A DNA stretch of 64,000 nt from Candidatus Poribacteria bacterium (GTDB lineage: Bacteria > Poribacteria > WGA-4E > WGA-3G), in the NCBI GenBank assembly GCA_028824125.1, contig JAPPES010000151.1:48663-112662 (forward strand), in the 5' to 3' direction. Both the position numbers and the translations under genes were made by a program. Each line of letters begins with the position of its first letter. The stretch's first letter is position 1. This document shows positions 1 to 9,090 of this stretch, piece by piece. Below the pieces are notes generated by a model that saw only the letters and a list, made by a program, of their open reading frames with translations, was not told the origin of the DNA and searched no databases.

Positions 1-1
1 C

Positions 2-145
2 CGTTTTTTACAAGAACTGGGGCTTGTCAGATATGTTATCGTTTCCTTTCTGTTCTTAAGTATGGTCGCACTACCTATCAAAATGGTTCTTAGATTAGCA
101 TTAAATATCAAATATGTTTGGGTATCACCCTGGTTCAACATCTAA
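2..145 (+). CDS. C-terminal fragment of a membrane protein running in from the left edge; possibly a cytochrome b-like subunit
   Basis: Frame 2 is open from the window edge to TAA at 143-145: RFLQELGLVRYVIVSFLFLSMVALPIKMVLRLALNIKYVWVSPWFNI*. Hydrophobic helix followed by a basic/aromatic tail, directly upstream of cytochrome c genes. Not in the ORF track because it lacks a start. Confidence 0.5.
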   Translation, partial: RFLQELGLVRYVIVSFLFLSMVALPIKMVLRLALNIKYVWVSPWFNI

Positions 146-185
146 TTTCTACAACTAATTGATTGACTTGGAGGTTATACATTTC

Positions 186-3100
186 GTGAGGAGCAAAAAA
201 GAGATTCCCGCTGAAAATAAATCGTATTCTGTTTTGTTCTTTATTCTGGCCGGACTGTTAGGGTTGGTGACGATATGGGGTTTTTGGGATGAGATGATCA
301 CGCGCCGCCCCTGGAAGGAAATTCAACAACAGTTCTATCAATACGAGTATGTGAAGACAAAAGCAGAATTGGAGAACGCTAAGCAAAACTTGCCCGATGA
401 ACCCTCCAAACCTGAAGTTGATAAGAAACAGTTGGCAAACTTGGAAAAAGAAGTCAATACAAAGCAGGTTGCGTTAGATGAAGCAATGCAAGAACGTAAG
501 TTTGAGCAAAGCAAATCTGATGCAATTAACTATAAATATCAGCACAGCCTACACGAAGCTCATGGGAAAGAGAATGAGACAGTCAAAAAATGGAAAGAGA
601 AATTAGACGAGTTTGAGAAACGGATTGAAGGTGAACTGACTTCTGATGTTCTAAAAGCTGAAGCCGAATTTGCTGACGCGAATAAAGTACTTGCTGATTT
701 TTATCAAACCAGTAGTGACCCTGAAAATGCACTCTCCACCTACCTAATTGCACAAAAATACAAACCCGAAGATACTGAAATCGTTAACGGAATTTCCACT
801 GCACAAGAGGCACTCGCCTCCCTTGAAACAGATAAAGCCCAATTTGATTCAGTTGCACGCCTGCAAGAAAAGTTAGCGGATGTTGGTGGTATCAAGCGAA
901 ATTTCCTCGGCAGTCTACTGGAAAACCCCTTTAGAGAAACACGCACAATCGTTCAATATTATCTTGAAGAGTTTAATTACACCGCGGATCGGTGCGAAAC
1001 GTGTCATTTTGCAGTTGACAAAAGTGGTTATGAAAGTGAAGCTGAAGAGATTTTTGAAGTCGAAGGGGACGGTGAAAACGATGTTAAATATCAGCTCAAA
1101 CACCCAAAGGTCAAAGTCGGTAGTGAGATAATTACTATAGATGGTTTTGATGCGGGAGAAGATGAATATAAATTGTCAGAAGACGGTCTCCTGACCTTCA
1201 CCCCCGATGTTTTTGGAGAAGTTGAAATTTCTTATAAAACAGACTACCATGGGGAACTTCAAACGCACCCGGAGCGAGACGTTCTTCTGGCAAAACATCC
1301 GCTTGAAAGATTCGGTTGTACACCTTGCCACGGTGGACAGGGACACGGCTTAACAGCAAAAGCTGCCCATGCTTTGACGCATGCCGAATATTGGTTGACA
1401 CCTGTGCTTGGGATGGAAAGAGTCGAAGACGAAAAAGGCAAAGTAATAGAAAGAACATCCGAAGAGAAAAAAGGATACATGGAGTCTAATTGTCGGCGTT
1501 GCCACGATGGTGTAATGAAGCTAGACTTCGGCGTGGATCCCGAAACAAACGCGCCCAAAGACTTTGCACCGAATCTTACGAAAGGAATGGCACTTTTTGA
1601 AGACCTCGGATGCCATGGATGCCATGCAGTAGAAGGTTACAGTGCACTTGATAAAATTCAAAAAGTTGGCCCCTCACTGGAAAAAGTCGGAAGTAAAGTC
1701 AAGGATATCGCGTGGCTTGAGAATTGGATAAAAAAACCGGAAGCATATCTCCCGAATACAACAATGCCAAACTTCTTTCCAGTAGAGGGCATGAGTCAAC
1801 TCGTGTACTTTAAAAATGGCGGGCAGCGCACCGGTCTCGTCACAGAAACTGAAACCCAATATATTCTGAAAGCTGACGATGGAACAGAATATAAGTACGC
1901 GAAAGGTGATGTTGTACGTATCGTTGACGAAGTAAAATCTATAGCCAAATATCTTGCAGAAGAGATGAAAGATCAAGATTTAGATGGGCCCCAAGGCACA
2001 TACTCTAAATCAGAGAGCGCGATTAAGGCGGGCGAGGAAACCGTAAAAACAGTCGGATGTCTAAGCTGTCATGCTGTTGACGGATTAGACAAAAGCAATT
2101 TTGCCCCCGCGCTGGACAGTGTCGGCACTAAAGTTACACCAACTTATCTTCGCCAATGGATTGATAATCCAAAAGCCTATGATCCTGATACCGCCATGCC
2201 GAGCTTGCGATTGAGCAACCGGGAACTTGATAACGTCGTTGCCTATCTCATGAATTTACAAAAAGACACACCGCTTGCAGTTTCAAATTCAATAGGTGAA
2301 GCAGATGTTGACGAAGGCAAAAAACTTGTCAGAACTTATGGATGTTTCGGTTGTCACGAAATTCCAGGGTTTGAAAATGAATCCAAAGTCGGTGCTGATC
2401 TCGGTGAATTCGGCGCAAAAATGTATGATGAACTTGACTTTGGGGACACCTTAGAAGATGAAGTCGGACATAGTTGGCACGATTGGACAATTGGGAAAAT
2501 TACCAACCCGCGGCGTTACCAAACGCGTAGGATTGTATCCCGTATGCCTATTTTTAAAACTTTACAGGATAACACCGAGGACGCGAAAGCAATCGCTGTG
2601 TTACTAAAAAGTTTCCAACCGGAGAAATACCCGCTCAATTATATCTTTGATCATGCAGTTGAACCGCATCGTGTTGAAAAACAGAAGCAAATTGATGCTG
2701 GAAGGCGAGTCGTGAAAAGATACAACTGTACCGGATGCCACGAGATTGAAGGAGAAGGTGGAGACTATCGTGATGTTATCATTGCACATGATGGTTTAGA
2801 TGAAATCACAGCGAAACAGTTAGCACCACCTCCCTTGCAAGCACAAGGTGCAAGAGTTTATCCTGATTGGTTGTTTAATTTCCTCAAAGACCCTTCCAAG
2901 CCGATACGTTACGGACTCAAAGTGCGTATGCCAACATTTGATATGTCTGATGAAGAAGCGACAACGCTTGTCAAATACTTCTCCGCATTAGACGATGAGC
3001 CGTTCCCTTACGAGACGCTTGAACCGCCTATGTCTACAAGTGCGGAATTGCGAGTCGGCAAGCAGATATTTGACGAACTGAAATGCGATTCATGTCATCC

Positions 3101-3356
3101 ATCACAAGGCGAGACTATTCCTGCGGGTAGCGATAAGGCGGGAAGACCCGATCTCTCCTTGGCGAAAGAACGGTTGAAAGCAGACTGGCTTATTGATTGG
3201 ATGAAAGACCCGCAGAGCTTCCAACGCGGCACTGCAATGCCGCAGGCGTGGCCCCTCTCCGGCGGACAACACATGCCAGTTGATGGTTATGCCGATAATG
3301 ACGCTGAGAAGCAGATTCGGTTAGTTCGTGATTATCTTATTTCGTTAGGTCGTTAG
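186..3356 (+). CDS. Large multiheme cytochrome c with N-terminal TM helix and coiled-coil/TPR-like region
   Basis: Eight CXXCH motifs (CETCH, CTPCH, CRRCH, CHGCH, CLSCH, CFGCH, CTGCH, CDSCH). ORF opens at TTG 159, but GTG 186 lies about 11 nt after GGAGG and gives MRSKKEIPAENKSYSVLFFILAG. Confidence 0.9.
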   Translation: MRSKKEIPAENKSYSVLFFILAGLLGLVTIWGFWDEMITRRPWKEIQQQFYQYEYVKTKAELENAKQNLPDEPSKPEVDKKQLANLEKEVNTKQVALDEAMQERKFEQSKSDAINYKYQHSLHEAHGKENETVKKWKEKLDEFEKRIEGELTSDVLKAEAEFADANKVLADFYQTSSDPENALSTYLIAQKYKPEDTEIVNGISTAQEALASLETDKAQFDSVARLQEKLADVGGIKRNFLGSLLENPFRETRTIVQYYLEEFNYTADRCETCHFAVDKSGYESEAEEIFEVEGDGENDVKYQLKHPKVKVGSEIITIDGFDAGEDEYKLSEDGLLTFTPDVFGEVEISYKTDYHGELQTHPERDVLLAKHPLERFGCTPCHGGQGHGLTAKAAHALTHAEYWLTPVLGMERVEDEKGKVIERTSEEKKGYMESNCRRCHDGVMKLDFGVDPETNAPKDFAPNLTKGMALFEDLGCHGCHAVEGYSALDKIQKVGPSLEKVGSKVKDIAWLENWIKKPEAYLPNTTMPNFFPVEGMSQLVYFKNGGQRTGLVTETETQYILKADDGTEYKYAKGDVVRIVDEVKSIAKYLAEEMKDQDLDGPQGTYSKSESAIKAGEETVKTVGCLSCHAVDGLDKSNFAPALDSVGTKVTPTYLRQWIDNPKAYDPDTAMPSLRLSNRELDNVVAYLMNLQKDTPLAVSNSIGEADVDEGKKLVRTYGCFGCHEIPGFENESKVGADLGEFGAKMYDELDFGDTLEDEVGHSWHDWTIGKITNPRRYQTRRIVSRMPIFKTLQDNTEDAKAIAVLLKSFQPEKYPLNYIFDHAVEPHRVEKQKQIDAGRRVVKRYNCTGCHEIEGEGGDYRDVIIAHDGLDEITAKQLAPPPLQAQGARVYPDWLFNFLKDPSKPIRYGLKVRMPTFDMSDEEATTLVKYFSALDDEPFPYETLEPPMSTSAELRVGKQIFDELKCDSCHPSQGETIPAGSDKAGRPDLSLAKERLKADWLIDWMKDPQSFQRGTAMPQAWPLSGGQHMPVDGYADNDAEKQIRLVRDYLISLGR

Positions 3357-3760
3357 TGTCCGAACGGATTCAATTCGTCCCTACCGAGGGAGTTCCGTTC
3401 TATATGAAGCATCTACTGATTGTAATCGTCATGATTCTTGTGTGGCTTAACGGATTTATCTGGTTAGGAAAACAGGTTGACCCAAGCACGAAGTATCGGA
3501 CAGAAATAGAATATAAATATGCACGGTATTGTGCGGGGTGCCACGGGAACAGTGGTGAGGGCAATGGACGTATTGGTCGCTTCAAAAAATTAGACCCTGC
3601 TGACCTGACAGATACGAATTTGTGGGCGATGCACGACGATACGCAGCTGCTTGAAAGTATTCGTAATGGCAAAGATGATATGCCAGCGTTCCATTACTAT
3701 CTCAGCAATAAGGAACAACGTGAACTACTTGAATATATTAAAGTAACCTTCCGCCCTTAA
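3356..3760 (+). CDS. Monoheme cytochrome c, membrane anchored
   Basis: N-terminal TM, CAGCH motif, distal DDMPAFHYYL; GTG start overlaps the upstream TAG. Confidence 0.88.
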   Translation: MSERIQFVPTEGVPFYMKHLLIVIVMILVWLNGFIWLGKQVDPSTKYRTEIEYKYARYCAGCHGNSGEGNGRIGRFKKLDPADLTDTNLWAMHDDTQLLESIRNGKDDMPAFHYYLSNKEQRELLEYIKVTFRP

Positions 3761-3857
3761 AACGCACGGATATCCGTGATATTTATTTTTAAGGGTTTGC
3801 CTTTTCAAATCTTAAAGTGTTAACATAATAAAAAAGAATTATATAAGGAGAAAAACG

Positions 3858-4628
3858 ATGAAAAATCTTAAACTCATAATCGCGCTACTTATTTGTGGCA
3901 CAATGGCAAGTGTTGCTTTTGCCGGTAATGTCACTGGTACTGTAACCTATGAAGGTGATGCTCCTGCCCGTAAAGCACTGGCAATCAATACACAGGAACA
4001 ACACTGTATTGATGCTACAAAAGGAGCAAAATCTGAAGAACTTGTTGTTTCAAAAGGAAAAGGTATCCAGAACGTTGTCGTTTACATGCGCCTGCGCGGA
4101 AACCAAGAACTCAAGATACCAGATAAAAAGAAACTTATAGTTGACCAGAAGGATTGTCGTTATTTGCCGCATGTCATCGTAGTGCCTGAGGGTGCTACCG
4201 TTACTATAACCTCTGACGATCCGGTCGCGCACAATGTTCACTCCCATGCAGCAAAGAATAAAGCACTTAATGTCCAGATTGCTAATAAAGGGGGTACCCA
4301 CGATTACGCAATTACTGTAGCCGAAGCAATTAAGTTGACATGTGATATTCACAAATGGATGAGCGGTTACATCGTTGCAGTTAAAAGCAACTATTATACA
4401 GTAACTGGGCAGAAAGACGATAAAGACAAATGGATTCACCCTGATGATTATGAAAAATCTTCTGACAAGGGTAAATATACCCTCAAAGATGTTCCAGCAG
4501 GTAGGGCACGAGTTGTTGCATGGCACGAGAAACTCGGCACAGCTTTTAAGAACGTTGAAGTTCCCGCAACTGGTGATATTTCAGTAGACTTTAAAAGCAC
4601 TGACTTTAAACCGCCTAAGAAAAAATAG
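3858..4628 (+). CDS. Secreted cupredoxin-like protein with C-terminal carboxypeptidase-regulatory-like domain
   Basis: Signal peptide; DDPVAHNVHSH...CDIHKWMSGYIVAV fits H-C-H-M type-1 copper ligands; paralog at 10861. Confidence 0.8.
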   Translation: MKNLKLIIALLICGTMASVAFAGNVTGTVTYEGDAPARKALAINTQEQHCIDATKGAKSEELVVSKGKGIQNVVVYMRLRGNQELKIPDKKKLIVDQKDCRYLPHVIVVPEGATVTITSDDPVAHNVHSHAAKNKALNVQIANKGGTHDYAITVAEAIKLTCDIHKWMSGYIVAVKSNYYTVTGQKDDKDKWIHPDDYEKSSDKGKYTLKDVPAGRARVVAWHEKLGTAFKNVEVPATGDISVDFKSTDFKPPKKK

Positions 4629-4713
4629 ACTTTTTTCATAAGGATAGGGATTTTGCCCTTTTAGGTGTATTCTAATACCATTTCTACATGGTTACTTCTC
4701 ATTAAAAAAACGC

Positions 4714-4748
4714 GTTGTAGTCGCGCAATTCATTGCGCCTCTTACATT
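4714..4748 (+). repeat. Dispersed repeat family A (GTTTGTAGTCGCGCAATTYATTGCGCCTCTTACATT), copy 1
   Basis: gttgtagtcgcgcaattcattgcgcctcttacatt; internal palindrome GCGCAAT..ATTGCGC. Confidence 0.9.
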
Positions 4749-4837
4749 CAACATAAGATGAGTTTCAAAATCGTATAAAATCTCCGTGATGGCATTTTAT
4801 TTATCAGAATTGGTATAACAATTTAGAGAACAAAAAG

Positions 4838-6751
4838 ATGCGTTGTTGTTCTGCTTTTATTACTAAAAAGAGAATTTACCTCATACTCAGTTTTGTGTTG
4901 CTCGGTTTTGTGCTATTAGCAATTGTGCCAGCATTTGCACAAGACGCGACAGAGGCGGAATATCGTCCGTTTCCTTTGATTGGTAGCCGAAACGCTGCTT
5001 GGATAGCCGCGCAGCTGCATTTATTGTTCGGATCTTTTATCCTCGGTGTGCCGATGTTTGCGGTTATCATTGAGTTCATCGGTTGGAAAACCAAAGATGA
5101 ACGGTATGACCGAATGGCACAAGAGTTTATCAAACTCTGTATGGGGGCATTTTCAACAACAGCATTGCTCGGTGGCGTTCTCGTTTTTATTCTTGTTTGG
5201 TGCTATCCAAAGGTGTTAAACAAGTTGAGCGGCATCTTCGGCCCGACAATGATCTTCTACGTCGTGCTATTTTTCGGAGAAACTTTTACCCTCTACCTCT
5301 ATTCCTACGGTTGGGATAGGATGCGGGGACGTTTTAAATGGGTACATCTGGTGCTTGGTGTCCTACTCAACGTATGGGGTACAGCGATTATGTTTGTGTC
5401 AAATACGTGGCTCACCTATCAGACAAGCCCAGCGACAATGTTCGGAAAGTTATCTGATGAGACAAAGGAAGCCTGGATAGAAAATTCAATAGCGCAAAAC
5501 CCTGAGCTCACCCGTGCTGAACTACTTGAGGGTGTAACAGATAAAACTGTAATCCCGCTCCACAACGAAACCACAGGTGAATTCTTGGGAAATGTTTGGG
5601 AAGCAGTCAACAATTTCACATGGATGCCAGTCAATATCCACCGACTTATCGGTAACATCGCATTTGGTGGTTCCATTGTAGCTGCTTATGCAGCATTTCG
5701 CTACCTTGTGGCTAAAACTAAAGAGGAAAAAGCACATTACGATTGGATGGGATATAACGGTAACTTCATCGCCTTGTGTGGACTGATTCCACTGCCTTTC
5801 GCTGGCTATTGGTTAGGTAGAGAAATCTACATGTTTAACAACACAATGGGCATCAATATGATGGGCAGTCTGTTCTCATGGCTGTTTATCATACAGGCGG
5901 TGATGATTGGTGTGCTGTTCATCGGTGCAAACTACTACCTTTGGTCTGGAATGGGAAGAATTAAGGGGGCGGAGATATATGCACGCTACCGCCCATATAT
6001 GATTGCCATTATTGTTATCTGTGTAGCAATCTGGATGACACCGCGTACGCTTTCCAAAATATCCTCTGCTTCAGAACTCAGTGCGATGGGAGGCTCAAAT
6101 CACCCACATCTCGGATTCTTTGGGTTGATGAGCGCAAAAAACACCGTAGTAAATATTGTTATTTTGACAACTTTTCTGAGTTTTCTATTCTACAGACGTT
6201 CTGGCAAAACACCTATTGTAGGTTGGAAAGGTATAGGAAACATTGTTATTTCAACAATTTTCTTTTTAGGCGTGGTTTCAATTGTTGTTATCGGTATCGT
6301 TGGGTTTGCAGTTGAAACTGATGTGCGCGTCAATGTGTTGACACCGTGGCAGGTATTGGTTGCACTCGGTGTTATGGTTGTTGTAACAGTAGTTGATATT
6401 TTCATGTACCGAAAGGCGACATCATCAGGCACTATCAATTGGGGACAAATGACTGAACGATCACAATACGTTCTAATCCTACTCGCAATTACATTTACCT
6501 CGTTGATGGGTTTAATGGGGTATGCGCGCTCCGGTCTTCGTGAAGGGTGGCATATCTTTGGCGTTCAGAAAGATACCTCCGTTGACGCATATACGCCCGC
6601 TCTGGGGGATGCAGTGAACATGGTTTCAATTATTATGGTACTCTTTTTCGCACTTGTTGGGTTTATCTTCTGGCTCGGTTTGTGGGGGGACAAGAAAAAA
6701 CAACCTGCAGTGCCAATTGAAGCAGAGGTTACTGCAGAAAGTGATGACTAA
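4838..6751 (+). CDS. Cytochrome bd oxidase superfamily subunit I-like protein (CydA-like) without an apparent Q-loop
   Basis: AAQLHLLFGSFILGVP, FFGETFTLYLYSYGWDRM, VNIHRLIGNIAFGG and LIPLPFAGYWLGRE align by eye to CydA H19, E107, H186 and the IPLPW...GR regions; multi-TM. Confidence 0.82.
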   Translation: MRCCSAFITKKRIYLILSFVLLGFVLLAIVPAFAQDATEAEYRPFPLIGSRNAAWIAAQLHLLFGSFILGVPMFAVIIEFIGWKTKDERYDRMAQEFIKLCMGAFSTTALLGGVLVFILVWCYPKVLNKLSGIFGPTMIFYVVLFFGETFTLYLYSYGWDRMRGRFKWVHLVLGVLLNVWGTAIMFVSNTWLTYQTSPATMFGKLSDETKEAWIENSIAQNPELTRAELLEGVTDKTVIPLHNETTGEFLGNVWEAVNNFTWMPVNIHRLIGNIAFGGSIVAAYAAFRYLVAKTKEEKAHYDWMGYNGNFIALCGLIPLPFAGYWLGREIYMFNNTMGINMMGSLFSWLFIIQAVMIGVLFIGANYYLWSGMGRIKGAEIYARYRPYMIAIIVICVAIWMTPRTLSKISSASELSAMGGSNHPHLGFFGLMSAKNTVVNIVILTTFLSFLFYRRSGKTPIVGWKGIGNIVISTIFFLGVVSIVVIGIVGFAVETDVRVNVLTPWQVLVALGVMVVVTVVDIFMYRKATSSGTINWGQMTERSQYVLILLAITFTSLMGLMGYARSGLREGWHIFGVQKDTSVDAYTPALGDAVNMVSIIMVLFFALVGFIFWLGLWGDKKKQPAVPIEAEVTAESDD

Positions 6752-6766
6752 TGGGAGGACAAAACG

Positions 6767-8287
6767 ATGAAAAACACACTCGTTAGAATTGCAAGCCTAA
6801 TCATAATGGCGGTAAGTTTCATCGCCTTTATTGCGAAAGCACCTGCCTTTCCAATTGCTTCTGAGAACTTACTCCCTTGGTCGGTCTGGTTTACGCTTTC
6901 AGTGTTGGTAAACATGATTGTGTGGTTCCCTGTCATGAAATTGGTGTCATTTTCTCTCGGTATAATATGGTGTTATGCCTTTATAGCAGGCCTCGTGCCA
7001 GACACATCTACAGCATCAGGGACTGTAACAACATTGGACTGGACTGATCCAGATGCGGTCGCTGAAATTGGTTTAGGTATTTTCAATGGAAAAGGTCAGT
7101 GTGCTGCATGCCACACCTTGGATACTTCCGCACCAAAAGGCAGATGCCCCGATTTAACAGATATCGGCATAAACGCCGCAAACCGAGTACCGGGAACGGA
7201 TGCAAAGACATATCTAATTGAATCGCTGTATGAACCGAGCAAATATTTAGTACCAGGATACGGTAAGATCATGCCAGAGGTATGGAAAAATCCAATTGCA
7301 CTCACAAAGTTAGAGATTGAAGCTGTCATAGCATTCCTACAGAGTCAAGGCAGTGAAATTGATGATACACCGTTCCAGGAACCGATTGATAGAGCAAAAG
7401 CCGAGACATCAGCAGAAGCACTCCCTCCTTTGCTTTCTGGTGATCCCGAAGCTGGCAAAAAGGTATTTATAGAGGCAGCGTGTATTTCTTGTCATGAAAT
7501 AATAGGTTTAGAAAATCCAAAGGCAGGAGAGGGAAATGAAGACTTTGAAGTTGTCACCGCACCAGAACTGACCGAAATTGCTGCATTGAACAGTTCGCGG
7601 TATATTGAGGAATCAATCCTAAAGCCAAATGCAGAAATTGTTCCCGGTTACGGGGCAGTCACGGTCCAATCAAAGGGGATAACCTATCAAGGAATACTTG
7701 TCTCACAAGATGAAGAAAAGATCGTTGTCCGCACAAAAGACGACGATGGTACGGAACAGGAACATACCATCTTGCTGAGCGAATTGGACGAAGAATCGAT
7801 TGAAGACCTTACAAATCTTAAGGCGAGGGGTTATTTTACGTTAACTGTAACACCAACTGATTCCGACACACCAGTAAGTGGAGAAATTATAGAGGAAAAC
7901 GATGAAACTGTAATCCTCAAAGTTGGTGAAAATACGCAAACGATCTCTAAAACATCAGTGAAAAAACAATTCAAGGGGACCACTATTGATGGCGAAGAAA
8001 TCGTCGGAGAGCATATTTCGGGAGAATTGACCGATGATTTTATTGTAATAAAAATTGATGGAAGTGAGGAGACTTTCGACCCGTTGTTCGACTTTGAGGA
8101 AGGTGCTATGCTTTTGTACGGTATTGGCAAACAGTTATATGTTACGTCGCCAATGCCAACAAATTTTCCGGATGACTTATCAGTGTCAGATATGGCTAAT
8201 TTACTCGCTTACCTAAGCACATTGACTGGACAAACAGCAACAGAAGAAACAGCACCGACTGGGACAGTCGAAGAAGACATGGAATAA
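6767..8287 (+). CDS. Diheme cytochrome c with beta-rich insertion, partner of the CydA-like protein
   Basis: N-terminal TM helices; CAACH and CISCH; distal SPMPTNFPDDLS; 15 nt after the preceding gene. Confidence 0.85.
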   Translation: MKNTLVRIASLIIMAVSFIAFIAKAPAFPIASENLLPWSVWFTLSVLVNMIVWFPVMKLVSFSLGIIWCYAFIAGLVPDTSTASGTVTTLDWTDPDAVAEIGLGIFNGKGQCAACHTLDTSAPKGRCPDLTDIGINAANRVPGTDAKTYLIESLYEPSKYLVPGYGKIMPEVWKNPIALTKLEIEAVIAFLQSQGSEIDDTPFQEPIDRAKAETSAEALPPLLSGDPEAGKKVFIEAACISCHEIIGLENPKAGEGNEDFEVVTAPELTEIAALNSSRYIEESILKPNAEIVPGYGAVTVQSKGITYQGILVSQDEEKIVVRTKDDDGTEQEHTILLSELDEESIEDLTNLKARGYFTLTVTPTDSDTPVSGEIIEENDETVILKVGENTQTISKTSVKKQFKGTTIDGEEIVGEHISGELTDDFIVIKIDGSEETFDPLFDFEEGAMLLYGIGKQLYVTSPMPTNFPDDLSVSDMANLLAYLSTLTGQTATEETAPTGTVEEDME

Positions 8288-8312
8288 CTTAGAAATGTTA
8301 AGGAGGTAACCC

Positions 8313-9089
8313 ATGAAAAGAATATCACTTTTTACAATATGCTTCGCAATTTTCATCGCATGTTGGGTGTTTTTGAGGTTCGTCGTTGGTGGCGTTATCT
8401 CAGTGCCGATACCAAGTAGCGTGATTTCGATGTATATGGGGTTGGTCCTCATCGCCATTTTGGTGCATGTTTCCGTTGAAGACACAAGATTTCGGGAATT
8501 CCTCCGCCCCATCCACGAGACACTCGTTGGCGAAAACCGTCGTGTACGGCGCATCGTCTTGGCAGTGTTGATTCCGCTCCTTATGCTTGGGTATACATAT
8601 TCAAATCTTGCACAAAAAGCCAATCCACCTGGAGATCCGCGCGATGCGCATCCATCGCCTCCACTTGAATTGACATACAAGGATGAGGTTATTGGGTCAA
8701 TGCAGGATGTTGAAAATCCTTATCGTCACTATGAAAAAGACGATCCAGAAAAGTTCAAATCACATGTAGAAAATGGAAGACGCGTCTATTACCAGAACTG
8801 TTTTTATTGTCATGGGGATCACCTTGATGGAAAAGGACACTTTGCAGACGCGCTAAATCCATTGCCTGCAAATTTCCAAGACCCAGGTATTATTCCGAAT
8901 TTCCAAGAATCTTTCTTTTTTTGGCGAATTAGTAAAGGCGGACCCGGGTTACCGGCATCAGGGACACCGTGGAACTCAGCGATGCCAATCTGGGAAGATC
9001 ACTTAACGAAAGAAGAAATCTGGGACGTTATCCTCTTCCTATCTGATTATACTGGGTATCCGTATCGAACATTTGGGGAGGGACATTAA
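8313..9089 (+). CDS. Membrane-anchored monoheme cytochrome c
   Basis: TM helices, CFYCHGDHLDGKGH, distal NSAMPIWEDHLT. Confidence 0.87.
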   Translation: MKRISLFTICFAIFIACWVFLRFVVGGVISVPIPSSVISMYMGLVLIAILVHVSVEDTRFREFLRPIHETLVGENRRVRRIVLAVLIPLLMLGYTYSNLAQKANPPGDPRDAHPSPPLELTYKDEVIGSMQDVENPYRHYEKDDPEKFKSHVENGRRVYYQNCFYCHGDHLDGKGHFADALNPLPANFQDPGIIPNFQESFFFWRISKGGPGLPASGTPWNSAMPIWEDHLTKEEIWDVILFLSDYTGYPYRTFGEGH

Positions 9090-9090
9090 A

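Noticed and set aside
4050-4526. 158-aa minus-strand ORF
   Set aside because: Antisense to the cupredoxin-like gene, whose copper-site motif supports the plus strand.
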